From Polyodon spathula (Eukaryota; Chordata; Actinopteri; Acipenseriformes; Polyodontidae), in the NCBI RefSeq assembly GCF_017654505.1, contig NC_054537.1:74954118-75018117 (forward strand): a DNA stretch of 64,000 nucleotides, in the 5' to 3' direction. Under the pieces are notes generated by a model. The model was not told the DNA's origin and did no database searches. It saw only the letters and a program-made list of their open reading frames with translations. Both the position numbers and the translations under genes were made by a program. Positions 13,844 to 25,100 of this stretch are shown piece by piece (position 1 is the stretch's first letter; every line of letters starts with the position of its first letter).

Positions 13844-14401
13844 ATGCTCACAGTCTTTACTCCTATAAACATCCCGGCATTATCAAGTAAATTACAGAAT
13901 CATCCCGACAGTAATTTAATTAATTACCTGATCGACGGATTAAAAAATAGTTTTTCATCCGGTCTGACTCAAGTTCCTTCTTCCTCATTCAAAAGCAAAA
14001 ATCTTTATTCAGCGACCCAAGAACCACAATTAGTGCAATCTCTCATCGAAAAAGAAATTATAAAAGGATTTATAGTCTGTCCATTTTTAGCTCCTCCTTT
14101 TCCAGTATATAGAATTAATCCTATCGGCATTGCCACAAGGAAAATGTCAGGAAAAAAGTGTCTCATTATTGATTTATCAGCACCACAGGGGTCAAGCACC
14201 AGCAGCATTAATTCATTAATTCCCCAAGATCAATTTTCCCTGCATTACATCACTATTGCAGACGCAATACATTCAATTAAATTAGCAGGTCGTGGTTCCT
14301 GGTTAGCAAAAGCAGATATATCAGACGCATTTAAAGTAATGCCAATCCACCCGTCTCCATCACCTGTTTGGTATATGCTGGGATGGGAAGTTTTATTTTG
14401 A
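13844..14401 (+). pseudogene. Reverse transcriptase, N-terminal half (Ngaro-like)
   Basis: This 185-codon frame holds the fingers and first palm motifs: FPVYRINPIGIATRKMSG, KKCLIIDLSAPQG and the motif-A aspartate in SWLAKADISDAFKVMPI. It starts 10 bases after the Gag stop and ends at 14401, where a frameshift separates it from the next frame (phase 2 to phase 0). In an intact element both would be one RT copying element RNA into cDNA. Confidence 0.8.
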
Positions 14402-14411
14402 CTTTTTATAA

Positions 14412-15452
14412 TTGACTTTCGGCTGCCGCAGCAGCCCGAAGATATTTGATACCCTGTCGGAAGCACTATGCTGGATTCTTCTTAATGTCTATCATGTCCC
14501 ATTCTTGCTCCACTTACTGGATGATTTTTTAATAATTTCTCCTCCTTCAGATGCACCAGCAGAAGCGATTTCCAATTGCAAAAGCTTATTTTCTGAAGTT
14601 GGCATTCTGCTTTCAGAAGAGAAATCAATAGGTCCCCTTCATTCTTTGGAATTCCTTGGAATCATTCTAGATACAGAAAAGTTTGAAGCCAGCCTGCCTG
14701 AGTCTAAACTTAACCATATTCGTTTGCTCATTGAGGATTTTCAGATCAGTAAAACAATTAAAAAACGGGCACTGCTTTCATTGCTGGGTTACTTTAACTT
14801 TGCAATACGTATCATTCCACAGGGAAGTACGTTTATATCTCGACTGCTAGCGCTGGCATCAACAGCAAAAAATATGGACTCCTATATATATATCTCCTCA
14901 GAAGCTAGGAAAGACATTAAAATGTGTTCTGTGCTTATTCAGCACTGGAACAGTCTCTCTATGTTTTATGATGATTTCATTTCAGCTCCACACGATATGG
15001 CTTTATTTATTGATTCCTCATCTCTGGGATTCGGAAGTCTATTTAACAATCAATGGTTTTGCAGTACATGGCCTGAGGAAATCGAAAACATATCTCCTCG
15101 TCTAAAATCCACAGCTCTGCTAGAGATATACCCAATAGTAGCAGCTGCCCAGCTATGGGGTCATCTCTGTTCTAAGAAATCAATACTATTTTACTGTGAT
15201 AATTCAACTACAGTGCATATTATAAATAAAGGACATTCCTCTTCCCCTCTTATCATGCAATTGCTGCGGCGGCTAGTATGGATTTCAGTCTCTAATAATT
15301 TCCTATTACAAGCTCACCACCTACCGGGCATTTTTAATAAAGAAGCTGATGCTCTATATCGTTTACAGATTTCCAAATTCCACAGTTTGCTGCCCACAGC
15401 TTTGCAATATCCAGCAGCAACGCCACAGTTCAATCAGCTGATTTGCAACTAA
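14412..15452 (+). CDS. Reverse transcriptase C-terminal half plus RNase H (Ngaro-like)
   Basis: A 346-codon open frame begins at the TFGCRSSPKIF motif (RT block B/C) and has the catalytic box HLLDDFLII at residues ~34-42. The thumb region follows (SLEFLGIILDT). RNase H is next, with all expected acidic residues: ALFIDSSSLGFG, LEIYPIVAAAQLWG, LFYCDNSTTVHI and HHLPGIFNKEADAL. No methyltransferase domain follows. The frame overlaps the start of the recombinase frame by 10 bases, a compact arrangement that suggests re-initiation or frameshifting. Because the RT N-terminus lies in another frame upstream, this copy would not make a full enzyme. The frame itself is uninterrupted. Confidence 0.85.
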   Translation: MTFGCRSSPKIFDTLSEALCWILLNVYHVPFLLHLLDDFLIISPPSDAPAEAISNCKSLFSEVGILLSEEKSIGPLHSLEFLGIILDTEKFEASLPESKLNHIRLLIEDFQISKTIKKRALLSLLGYFNFAIRIIPQGSTFISRLLALASTAKNMDSYIYISSEARKDIKMCSVLIQHWNSLSMFYDDFISAPHDMALFIDSSSLGFGSLFNNQWFCSTWPEEIENISPRLKSTALLEIYPIVAAAQLWGHLCSKKSILFYCDNSTTVHIINKGHSSSPLIMQLLRRLVWISVSNNFLLQAHHLPGIFNKEADALYRLQISKFHSLLPTALQYPAATPQFNQLICN

Positions 15453-16531
15453 ATCCAACTATTAATAAACTTCTTAATTCAGCTCAAGATTACATGACAT
15501 CAGCACTTGCCCCACCTACCAGATCCTCATACTCTAGAGGTTGGGCATGTTATGTAATTTTTTGTTTGCAAAGCAGGATTAATCCTATTCCATTCAACCA
15601 GGACTGGATCATGGCATTCATAGTGCATGCAAAGGATTCTCTACATCTGGCACCAGCTACAATGAGACTATTTTTCTCAGGAATTCAGCATCAATTTTGC
15701 TTGATGTCCATCAATTCCCCAAGTCTATTATCAATTCCAGCGGTTCGTCTCCTTTTATGAGGAATTTCCAAGTGCTCTCCGGCTCCTTCTTCTGCTCACC
15801 TGCCTATTTCTATAGGCATTCTCAGTAACTTGATTTCAATTCTGTGCCATGGCTGTTTTTCTCCATTTGATGATTTAACTATGGAAGTCATATGTCTATC
15901 TGCATTTTTCGGGTTTTTGAGATGTTCTGAATATACAGTTCCTTCTATTGCCAGCTTTCCTACCCTCGGTATCCACTGCAGTGACCTCAAGCTTATCCCA
16001 GATTCTCATTTCATCTTATTTCTTCGCATTTCAAAAACAGATCAACTGCGGCAAGGACAATGTATTCAGTTTTCTAAGATCAACTCTCATCTGTGTCCCT
16101 TCATTTCCATGTTGAAGTACATTGCAGAACACAAGGCCATTTCATCCTCCAACCCTTTGTTTATCAATTCAAGCTGGTCCATTGTATCAAGGCATTAGTT
16201 TTCAACACACCTTTCCACCGTGGTGTCCAGAGAAGGTCTTCCTTTGCAATTCTACACTCCTCATTCATTTCGAATAGGGGCAGCTACTTCAGCTGCAAAA
16301 GCCAACATTAACCAACATTTAATAAAAAATATGGGGTGCTGGACTTCATCAGCAGTTGAAACTTATATTTGTTCTTCATCATCTGAAATATCCTCCGCAC
16401 ATCAGTCCATTGCTAGTATGTCCGGAGTGGGGACGACCTTTCTGCCTGAGCCACCAAAGATTTCCCCCAAAGAAATAAAATTAAAAGACAGGGTTTTTTT
16501 TCTTTCCACTGTGCAAAGGGTCTTCACATAG
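15443..16531 (+). pseudogene. Tyrosine recombinase of the Ngaro-like element, two in-frame stops
   Basis: One reading phase runs from 15443 to 16531 and is interrupted only by TGA at 15758-15760 and TAG at 16196-16198. The N-terminal core-binding part has PPTRSSYSRGW. The catalytic part has the first arginine in FFGFLRCSEY, a lysine in RISKTDQLRQG, the HSFRIG box (H-x-x-R) near residue 270, then CW and VETYI with the nucleophile tyrosine. So the R-K-HxxR-W-Y set is complete. The enzyme would integrate circular cDNA by strand exchange. With the two stops the present copy is inactive unless read through. Confidence 0.85.
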
Positions 16532-16663
16532 TCATTAGGGTACAGTCTACTAACCCCTTTGTCACGTTAAGTGTTTGTTTTCTTTCATCTAAATGTTTTC
16601 TCTTTTCTTCTTTCTTATGCATTGGCGGTTCTCTTTTTCTTCTTCACGTTGCGTCAGCGGGGA

Positions 16664-16779
16664 GCCGGGGGTCCATCTTTTGGGGGGTTAGTGATTCCAC
16701 TTTCTCCAACCCTTTGTTAAGCTCCGCTTCATTTACCTCATAGAGGAGAGTTCTTCATGAGTCAGAGGGGACCCCCGGC
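16664..16779. repeat. Inverted GC-rich pair in the Ngaro-like 3' region
   Basis: GCCGGGGGTCC at 16664-16674 is the exact reverse complement of 16769-16779. The 94-base spacer is T-rich. It lies between the recombinase stop and the tandem repeats. Confidence 0.75.
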
Positions 16780-16873
16780 CAAACCCTTCCATCTGCATGT
16801 ATGTTTCTTTTGGGATTCTTCTGTCAGGTCTGATGCCTCTATGTGAGGGTCCCCAAGCGGTGGCATCCCTCAT

Positions 16874-17240
16874 GTTTGTCGGGTCTCCTCAGCGACGGAA
16901 CCCTCTTCTATTATGTTGGGCTTTGAAAAGGCGGAACAACATGCATTATATGTTTTATCAAATACTAACTTTATGTTTTCTTTCCGGTTCGCGAGCCTCT
17001 TCGTATGTTGGGTAACCTCAGAAACGGTGCCCCTGTTGGTATGTCGGGTCACCTCAAAGACGATGGCCCCCCTCCTGTTTGTCGGGTCTCCTCAGCGACA
17101 GAACCCCCCTACTGTATATCTTGGGTCAGGAAGAGCCGGAACCTCTTTTGTGTTAACAACACTAATTCATGTTTTTCTTTCCGGTTCGCGAGCCTCTTCT
17201 TATGTCGGGTCACCTCAAAGACGGTGGCCCCCCTCCTGTT
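16874..17240 (+). repeat. Tandem repeats of the Ngaro-like 3' region (about 203 and 164 bp)
   Basis: GTTTGTCGGGTCTCCTCAGC begins at 16874 and again at 17077. Each unit then has a 'TTTCCGGTTCGCGAGCCTCTT' block (near 16979 and 17178) and ends with GGCCCCCCTCCTGTTT. Similar sub-blocks (GGGTCACCTCAAAGACG) occur within units. Ngaro elements end in split direct repeats, so these may be decayed terminal repeats. Confidence 0.8.
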
Positions 17241-17345
17241 TATCATGTCTATCGATCAAGTAAATGTTGGGCCTTGAAGAGGCGGAACCCCTCTCTCCAT
17301 GTGTATATGTTTACTAACTCTGTCAATAAACACTATCAGGGGCCA

Positions 17346-18733
17346 TAGCTCCGTCCCGTGAATTGATGATTTGACTTCAACAGGAAGCAACATAATTATA
17401 TGACTTCTGTCAACCAAATGAGCCAAACTGTAATCATGACGTCTCATGGCTCCACAAAGAAGCCCACAAGCACAGCATCTTGTAACTGTAAACAGCTGCT
17501 ATTTCTTATTCAGAGCCTCTTTTTGTTTCATAACTTTTTAAGGGGGAAGTTCTAAGGTGAGGCAGTTGCCAGGCCACTGCTGTGTTTTTAGGCAGGGCTG
17601 TATGAAATCATTGGTGGGTACTTTCCATCCCTAATATCTGTGTTAAAAGCTGTTTTTGGTTAATAATAATAATGGTTGTTGTCTGGCTCATTCTGCCACT
17701 GCTGAGAAAATGTGATTAAAGAATCAGCTCTTTAAGGGATCATTTAAACTGTGTAAATGTTATTCATCTTTCTTTGCTTAATTGTTGCCATCTTGTGAAG
17801 TGGTAAAACCTGGACAGAGCTTGATCTTCTAATAATCAGAAGTATTTTTTCCTCAGATTTTATCCAATTTTTTATTTACTAAATTGAAAGAAAAAATAAA
17901 AACCTTCAAACTGAAACCCTGTAATTACCATCTTATGCACAAATGATGAAAGTGAATACAAAACATTAACACAAGCTGAGCTCACTGTAGTGTCCACTGT
18001 TCCACAGAGTCCAGTTTCGAAGGATGGAATTGAACTACCTTCTATACATATCTTCAAATCATGTGTGCATGTTCTACCAACACCTGAGGACCCTAACAAA
18101 CTGCTGCTGTTACATCATAACCAACAAACAGAATTAAATGTGTGCCCAGAAAATAATAGGTGAATTAGATGTGACCTCCAGTTGTTATTATGGTGCCTCC
18201 TTCAAGGTAGTTTCCATTAAATGTCTTTTGTGAGCCAGTGAAAATTACACACATGCTGTAATTGAGTTGTTTCACATTATCAAAATAGCAGTGGAGGGAT
18301 GTAATTGTTGAATAATGAGAAAGTCCACGTGTCTCCTGAGACTATTAGTGTCACTGCAAGGGGTAAACAGTTCATGAAATTTGTCTTCAGCACAATAAAA
18401 CTGAACAGACCTACCCAATTTTTGCTAATGTTTTCCACATTTGTCTCGCTCCAGAATGTTGAAGGTAAAGATTGCAATTGTATGAGATTACTTCTGTAGA
18501 ACATTGTTTTTACTGAAGGAATTACGCTAGTTGTTTTATAAGAGAGCAAAGTAGTAACTAGCAGGATTCCAATCAAAAGATCAAAAGATGAATCCTTGTT
18601 TGAAAAGTCTACTAAATAAATAACAAAAATCCTTCTTTTTATATCTTCTACTGTTGGTTTTGTATTAGGGACCAATTACAGTCATTCCATGTTTATTGTG
18701 TGAGTGTGTATTGACTGTGTGTTATATGTCAGG
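17346..18733. other. Intergenic DNA, nothing recognised
   Basis: There is no convincing frame or repeat. Short minus-strand frames (17872-18099, 18280-18675) lack domains. Confidence 0.55.
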
Positions 18734-19552
18734 CCGACACAAAAGACGACAGACGACACAAAAGTAGGAGGAGTGGCAAACACTGTTGCAGCAGCAAAGG
18801 TCATTCAAAATGATCTAGACAAGATTCAGAACTGGGCAGACACATGGCAAATGACATTTAATAGAGAAAAGTGTAAGGTACTGCACGCAGGAAATAAAAA
18901 TGTACATTATAAATATCATATGGGAGATATTGAAATTGGAGAAGGAATCTATGAAAAAGACCTAGGAGTTTTTGTTGACTCAGAAATGTCTTCATCTAGG
19001 CAATGTGGGGAAGCTATAAAAAAGGCTAACAAGATGCTCGGATACATTGTGAAAAGTGTTGAATTTAAATCAAGGGAAGTAATGTTAAAACTGTACAATG
19101 CACTTGTAAGACCTCATCTTGAATATTGTGTGCAGTTCTGGTCACCTCGCTATAAAAAAGATATTGCTGCTCTAGAAAGAGTGCAAAGAAGAGCGACCAG
19201 AATTATTCCGGGCTTAAAAGGCATGTCATATGCAGACAGGCTAAAAGAATTGAATCTGTTCAGTCTTGAACAAAGAAGACTACGTGGCGACCTAATTCAA
19301 GCATTCAAAATTCTAAAAGGTATTGACAGTGTCGACCCAAGGGACTTTTTCAGCCTGAAAAAAGAAACAAGGACCAGGGGTCACAAATGGAGTTTAGAAA
19401 AAGGGGCATTCAGAACAGAAAATAGGAGACACTTTTTTACACAGAGAATTGTGAGGGTCTGGAATCAACTCCCCAGTAATGTTGTTGAAGCTGACACCCT
19501 GGGATCCTTCAAGAAGCTGCTTGATGAGATTTTGGGATCAATAAGCTACTAA
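18704..19552 (+). CDS. LINE reverse transcriptase C-terminal part, open frame
   Basis: The frame is 282 codons with no stop. From residue ~16 it follows the CR1-type RT just after the active-site box: DDTKVGGVANTV, then DLDKIQNWADTWQM (palm/thumb), DLGVFVDSEMS, VRPHLEYCVQFW, and the C-terminal block ERVQRRATRIIPGL to NQLPSNVVEADTLGSFKKLLD. The first ~15 residues come from flanking DNA and are not LINE sequence. The lack of stops suggests a fairly recent insertion. The fragment lacks the endonuclease and most RT motifs, so it is not a working gene. Confidence 0.8.
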   Translation: MCIDCVLYVRPTQKTTDDTKVGGVANTVAAAKVIQNDLDKIQNWADTWQMTFNREKCKVLHAGNKNVHYKYHMGDIEIGEGIYEKDLGVFVDSEMSSSRQCGEAIKKANKMLGYIVKSVEFKSREVMLKLYNALVRPHLEYCVQFWSPRYKKDIAALERVQRRATRIIPGLKGMSYADRLKELNLFSLEQRRLRGDLIQAFKILKGIDSVDPRDFFSLKKETRTRGHKWSLEKGAFRTENRRHFFTQRIVRVWNQLPSNVVEADTLGSFKKLLDEILGSISY

Positions 19553-19640
19553 CAACCAAACGAGCAAGATGGGCCGAATGGCCTCCTCTCGTTTGTAAAC
19601 TTTCTTATGTTCTTATGTTCTTATGTTGAGCGCTCACTAA
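18746..19640 (+). mobile_element. 5'-truncated CR1-like LINE with 8-bp-unit tail
   Basis: The insertion starts inside the RT domain and continues to a short 3' UTR (AAGATGGGCCGAATGGCC) that ends in (TTCTTATG)n at about 19601-19627. A tail of short 8-bp tandem units rather than poly(A) is typical of CR1-group LINEs. The upstream part was lost, as usual for incomplete target-primed reverse transcription. Confidence 0.8.
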
Positions 19641-20779
19641 AATGTTTATCTTGGGAGCAAGCCATTTGAATATCTAGTGTGAGGGAGAAGCTCTGTGAAC
19701 TCATAATCATTATATTAAATTGTCAGCATCTTGTATATTGCAGTTGATGCATTTGTTGTTGTTTTTTGTTGTTGTTTTTGTTAGCTTCCTTTCCACCTTG
19801 CTTCTCTGCCCAAGACTTTGTTTACACAGCCCGAGGCAGTGGGTCAGCTGTGTGCAGCAATCTCATCTGAATTTTCAGCTGCTGTAATATTTATTGCATT
19901 TGGATCTTACCCCATCTGGTATCTTGGTTTAAACATACATGGAGATTTCAGAAATGATTCAATGAATCAGTATACACTTCCATCATATTAAAAGTATTTG
20001 TGGGAGCTCAAGATAATGGTTCTGGCAACCAGGTGTAGTAACCTCATATCAGAGAAGTAAATTTACAGCAGTGAATCATTTCATGAGGGTTGAGAGTATT
20101 GGGCATCATCACACTGTTGCCATGGCTACCGGAAATTGGCCTTGATTACTGTATGCTGTTAAAAAAATAGGCTGAAGGCAACAAAACTTCAAGCATAGAA
20201 AGATGGAGATTTAGGGAATTAGGAAAAATATGATTGGCAACCAGATACTACAAACTGGCCAGATTACAATTTAACATCTGTTAAAATATGCTCAGACACC
20301 AAAACTAAAGAAGGTCTGGTTTATCTAGACTTGTGTAACATATAGTGCTATTCTTTAGTTAGTGCATATGCAAGTATATTTTTCTAACCCCAATGTCGCA
20401 CTAAATGGCCAGTAATTAACAATAAAACATAATATAATTATCTTTCTGTTTCACAATAACAACTGCTAATCTTGATTAGGTTAAAGTTGATGCCTGGGTA
20501 ATAAGTTTTGAGTTGGGAGGCTTCTGGGTCACTGTACTGTGAAACCACATACCTGGGTCACACCCGAGTTAATCCGGGTCCCAGTGACCCACCTCAGGAT
20601 GTGGGTCTACACACATTGACCTGGGGTGACGGACGTTCTTGAGCCAGCACAATAACAAACAGCCATGTCTGCGTGAAGATTTCACTTCTGCAAGGAACAT
20701 TTCTGTTTATTTTGTTTAACCATATTTCTGTTGATTGAGACACACACACATTTTCAATTTAGTTAGTTGACTCATTTTA
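19641..20779. other. Intergenic DNA with a GC-rich repeat-like block at 20531-20680
   Basis: Bases 20545-20650 contain GGGTCACACCCG, CCGGGTCCCAGTGACCC and related inverted words. They look like part of a non-autonomous DNA transposon, but I cannot place its ends. A partly similar stretch (ACCTGGGTTGAGC) lies near 26867. The rest is unremarkable. Confidence 0.4.
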
Positions 20780-20936
20780 TAAGCACAATAAGGCACTTCA
20801 GGGTGTGTAACATACTCTAATATCACCACGCCCCCGGGCGGTTGAAGCCACTTGGCTTCACCTTGTGATTGCAACTCACCCGGGGTGCAGTAATATTAGA
20901 GTATATCATACACCCTGTCGTGCTTTATTGCTTACT
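20780..20936. repeat. Palindromic MITE-like element, 157 bp
   Basis: The left arm (20780-20826) reads CAATAAGGCACTTCAGGGTG..ACTCTAATATCAC. The right arm (20890-20936) reverse-complements to CAATAAAGCACGACAGGGTG..ACTCTAATATTAC. The centre holds a second hairpin, GAAGCCACTTGGCTTC. The whole fold is nearly self-complementary, as in foldback or MITE elements. There is no coding capacity. Confidence 0.75.
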
Positions 20937-21410
20937 TACGCTTCAGCTCTGCCAAATGTAAAAGTCATACTATGCCCATGGCCCCATAGCATATTTCTCG
21001 GGTATGTTCTACAGTGTTAGTATTTCAGACACTTGTGGGAGTCATTAAAACAGAACTTTGATATGACACCATCCGTATGTGTTTAAAATATGTATTCAAA
21101 ATACATCATAAACTGGCTAAAATGGCAGAAAGTCATCACAACTTCATACACATACAACACTACAACACACCATATTGGTAAACTTTAGTCATTTAATAAA
21201 GTTCCTTAAGAAAGATGGTAGCAGTTTAACCACTTGACCAAGATCAGTGAAAGATGTATATATTTAGCTAAATAAGTTTTGATTCAAAGTGCATTTAATT
21301 TTGTATACCTGGAAGAACAAAAACATGTACTAACTAAAAGATGTTCATATAAGTTTAAAAGTTTTATATTGTAGCATGTTGTTTGTGAAATAGCACACTA
21401 AGAGGTGTAC
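20937..21410. other. AT-rich intergenic DNA
   Basis: Nothing is recognised between the palindrome and the next LTR. Confidence 0.6.
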
Positions 21411-21415
21411 GTCCC

Positions 21416-22165
21416 TGTGACGGAAATATGAGTTCTGGTGATGAATCTTCCTCCCGACCTGTGAGGGTGCTAAAGAACGAGAGGAGAAGTATCTGGAAGG
21501 GCTGGCCTGACAGTTAGTTTCCGGGTTAGGGAAGTGGGTCAGCCTGGAAAGAAGCGAGTCTCTGTTGTAAGACCGTATTGATTTGAAAGGTAAACGAGAG
21601 GCAGCTGCAAGTAATAAGGCAGCTGCAACCGTTTACCTAGATATCATGCGGGATTACATATAGGGGCCAGGGTAACGCTGATCTTTTCCTTCGTTTGGGT
21701 AAAACGATCAGAGAGAGAGAGAGAAGGATTGAGAGGGGAGCTCTCAGTGTGTGGAAAAATAATGTGTGTTGAGTGTTGTTGTGTTTGTCCTGTTAATTGT
21801 CTGTTCTTCACTTACAGTTACAGTAGACAGTTAAAGCACACCTCCGGAGCTGTCGACTAAGGTCAGCACTGTCCAGAGCACCACTGCACTATCGTCACGA
21901 AGTACCGTTGTTTTCACTCAGCACCAGCACGACTGCACTCACCCAGGACTGGTGATGGTGTGTTTGTTTTTGTTCGGGACTGTGCCCAGTTTTGTTATCC
22001 CTGCGCTTTACACGTTGTTGTGTATAGCCGGGGATTTATTATTTGACGGTCACCAGACCTGGATTACAAATAAAAGCACTTTTCCACTGGATATCGTTGT
22101 CTGCCTGTCACTCCTGCATCGCATCACCGCTACACCTATTCCCCTCCACCAGCCACTTTGCTACA
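21416..22165 (+). mobile_element. Solo LTR (LTR-B), 750 bp, with 5-bp target duplication
   Basis: It begins TGTGACGGAAAT and ends CACTTTGCTACA (TG...CA). GTCCC precedes (21411-21415) and follows (22166-22170). A TATA-like ACATATAGGGG lies at 21656-21666 and AATAAA at 22069-22074, giving a U3-R-U5 layout on the plus strand. A 92-codon frame starting at 21952 falls inside it and has no domain, so I treat it as chance. The internal region is gone. Confidence 0.85.
22069..22074 (+). promoter_or_regulatory. Polyadenylation signal of solo LTR-B
   Basis: AATAAA about 90 bases before the LTR end. Confidence 0.5.
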
Positions 22166-22170
22166 GTCCC

Positions 22171-25100
22171 ATAGTAAGTATTTACTGTGCTGTATTCTCA
22201 ATATCTGTCACTTTAGAAAATCATAAATAAGGCACCTTTTGGAACCCCATTTAACTGCAAAGTCAATTCAATGCAGTGACATCACAATCCTTTGCCACTT
22301 CTACGTATCTGTATTCTCTTCATCAGCCTTTCTGTTCCTTTCATTGACAGGGCTGATTTTAGGGGTAAGCAACAAAAGTGGCTGTCTAGGACAGCAAAAA
22401 TAAATAATAAGAACATTTTATAAAGCGATTACATTTTAGTTTAAAGCTATCCACCAAGATTTACCGGTAACGAATAAAATACAGAATACAGCAATAATTT
22501 TTAACTCGAAGGGGGCGCCATCTCAAATGTTAACCGAGCACTGTCCCTGTTCAATGAAAATGACAGTGGACTAAATAAAGGCAGTACACAGCTGCAAATG
22601 TCTGTGCATGGTTTGTATCAGTCGTCACAGCACATTAACGGACCTTGGCTTTCAACCTCGGTCCGTTCACTTCTACTTTTGCTGATATTTAGATGCTTCT
22701 CCATTTTAAAATAGATAGGTGCTCCTGGATTTGGATTTGAAACCGGGAGTACACTTGGACGACTGCTTTTCTGTGCCAACAGTGAAGGGTGCAATGGATT
22801 CTGTGATGAATGACCCTTATGTTTCTGCTGGTAATGACTTTGACCAATCATCAGTATACATGAATGCTGCATTGTTGTATTTATTCAAGAAAAATGTGCT
22901 CTACTGGTGCTGGTACATGCCTTTCCAAATAAAATGAACACCCTATACCACACAGCACACTCTGTTACTGAGTGCACTTTTGCAGCTGCACCTTGTTGAA
23001 TTTGTGAGGCATAATCCCAATTAATGGTTGACCCATATCGACTGACATAAATATCTCTACATGTATGTGTCTGAATAATTTCTTAATATAAGTTAAAATG
23101 GGTAGCAGTATTAAATGCCTGATCAACTCCATGTATTGCTGGTGTCCCTCTTATAAAAGACATGCTCTTGTTCACCTAATTTGCATTTGTTTTGTAGCAA
23201 ATTAATTTAAATGCATAAAATGTTGCTACAGGGTCATGCAAATTAAAGGGATTTGATAGGAGGCTGACCTTTTTTCCGTTGCACTAAAGACCACTTTATA
23301 TACAGGAAGCAGAATGGTCTGCATAGCCTTCTCAAATGTTGTTTACATAATCTAAATATTTAAAAATAATTATTTTGTAGACACAGGGTATACCTGTGAG
23401 ATTTGGTGTTGACAACAGTGTCTACAAGCATGTTCATAAATTTGGCAAAAACAACATGTCTATTGTCAATTAAAGTATTTATTTCAAAGGTTCATGTGGT
23501 GGCCAATAATACAATTTTTCTGAACCATTATCTGTTTATACTAAAAGTCTATTCCCAATTAAAAATGCAATAGCAGTACCGGTAGCTATTAAATGCCTGA
23601 CTGTATACACATAATGCAGTCTGTTTATAGTATAGTATTTTTTACATTGTATAGAAAATTGGCAAATAACAAATCATGCTTGACAGGGGAAAAAATCCCT
23701 GTACATTGAAGGAAATCCAACACAGCAAGAAGGTAATATTTGTATTATTCATTATCGCATAATACCCCATAATTTATTTCTTAGACTGAACTGGCCCCTA
23801 CCCGGGTAGCAATAAGTAAATAAATACAATTATGGATGGGAAATTGGGCCAAAGGGGGCTTTGAATGGTAATCCCCAAAAATCTCTTTAACCCGCACCAA
23901 ATTGCAGAAAATTAACATGGTATTTCCTAGAACATGTATCTCAGCTATAGCAGACAGTGTAATTTGACTATGTTCATTGACACCTGAAAACATTAGACAT
24001 ATTGCAGTGAATTTTAGCTTCTTGACGCTTAATTAATGTCGATATGTCCACAGTTACACATATGGCACACCTGTGGGATGCCTGCCATTGAAAACAGTTG
24101 GGTAGAACATAATAAATGTTTGACTGACAACTCCATCATGACTGGCATTTCTACTCGAGGCTGCTTTCATCAGCGCCATTCTGACATGAATCATATGCAA
24201 AAGAGAGCTGTAGTTTGAAGTTTTCTGAAAAAGGTATAAAAAAACAAATACTGTATTCGAGTTATAGATTGATAGACAGGGATACATATAAGCAATTCCA
24301 TTTTAGTTCAGTGTGTATCTTATTAAGAGAGATGACAATAAACAATATCTGTCAGAACTTGCTAGGCATGAATTTGAAATGTCAGTGCAGCAAAGAACGG
24401 TTTTATCGGTTACAAGGAAACTAGACATCTTGGGGTGGTAAATGTAATGCACTTCTATTGAGGCTTGGAGTCACTTTACCCCAGCAGACAGTCAAAACAG
24501 CCATGGTGGCTAACGCAAAAACGGTATCTCCCACAGCTAAATGTAATGTATTTGCAACCACAGAGCACACTTCTCACCTCTAGTCACAGGAATTAGATAG
24601 ATATAATGATAAGTGCCAGATACTTGGAACTACTGTGCACCCCCAGTGCTTTTTACTAACCTGAAAGACAGTGATAAACTGGTATATTTTAACTTTTTAA
24701 GAACAAGTTACTTACGTGTTATCAATTAAGACCATGTACATTTTCAGTAGTTTAAAAATGTTTGTATGTAAATGTTTAACATCTTTCGTTAAATAGGCTT
24801 GCAATTAAAACAATGTATATGACATTTTTGGTATAGACTAGAGTATCAAAACTTTGTATGGGGATTTATTTTTTAAAACTTTTGTTCTATGTGTCAATAA
24901 CTGGAATCTGTAGATTTTTTTTGTTCCTGTAAAATCAGCTTCAGCAAGTGACAGCTAAACGTTTAACCTAAGAGATTGTACCACAGGACTAAGCTGTGTG
25001 CATTTTTAAGGTATGTGCATAATGATTTCTGTTCAGTTTCCAAGTAGCCTAAAATGACATGTAGATGAATGCAGTTTTCAGTATTGATGCATTTACATTT

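Larger units (their letters stand above)
12800..17345 (+). mobile_element. Ngaro/DIRS-like tyrosine-recombinase retrotransposon
   Basis: Gag-like protein, RT-RNase H and a tyrosine recombinase follow each other on one strand, then a repeat-bearing non-coding region. There is no DDE integrase and no LTR pair. Elements of this class insert by recombinase action on a circular cDNA, so they make no target duplications. I see no N6-adenine methyltransferase domain between RNase H and the recombinase, and the recombinase comes last; both favour Ngaro over DIRS1. Coding regions are broken by a few frameshifts and stops, yet catalytic residues remain, suggesting modest age. Borders are estimates: the start is where Gag opens, the end is after the repeats. 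Confidence 0.8.

Noticed and set aside
21952..22230. 92-codon frame with a hydrophobic start
   Set aside because: It crosses the end of solo LTR-B and its target duplication, so it is not an independent gene.
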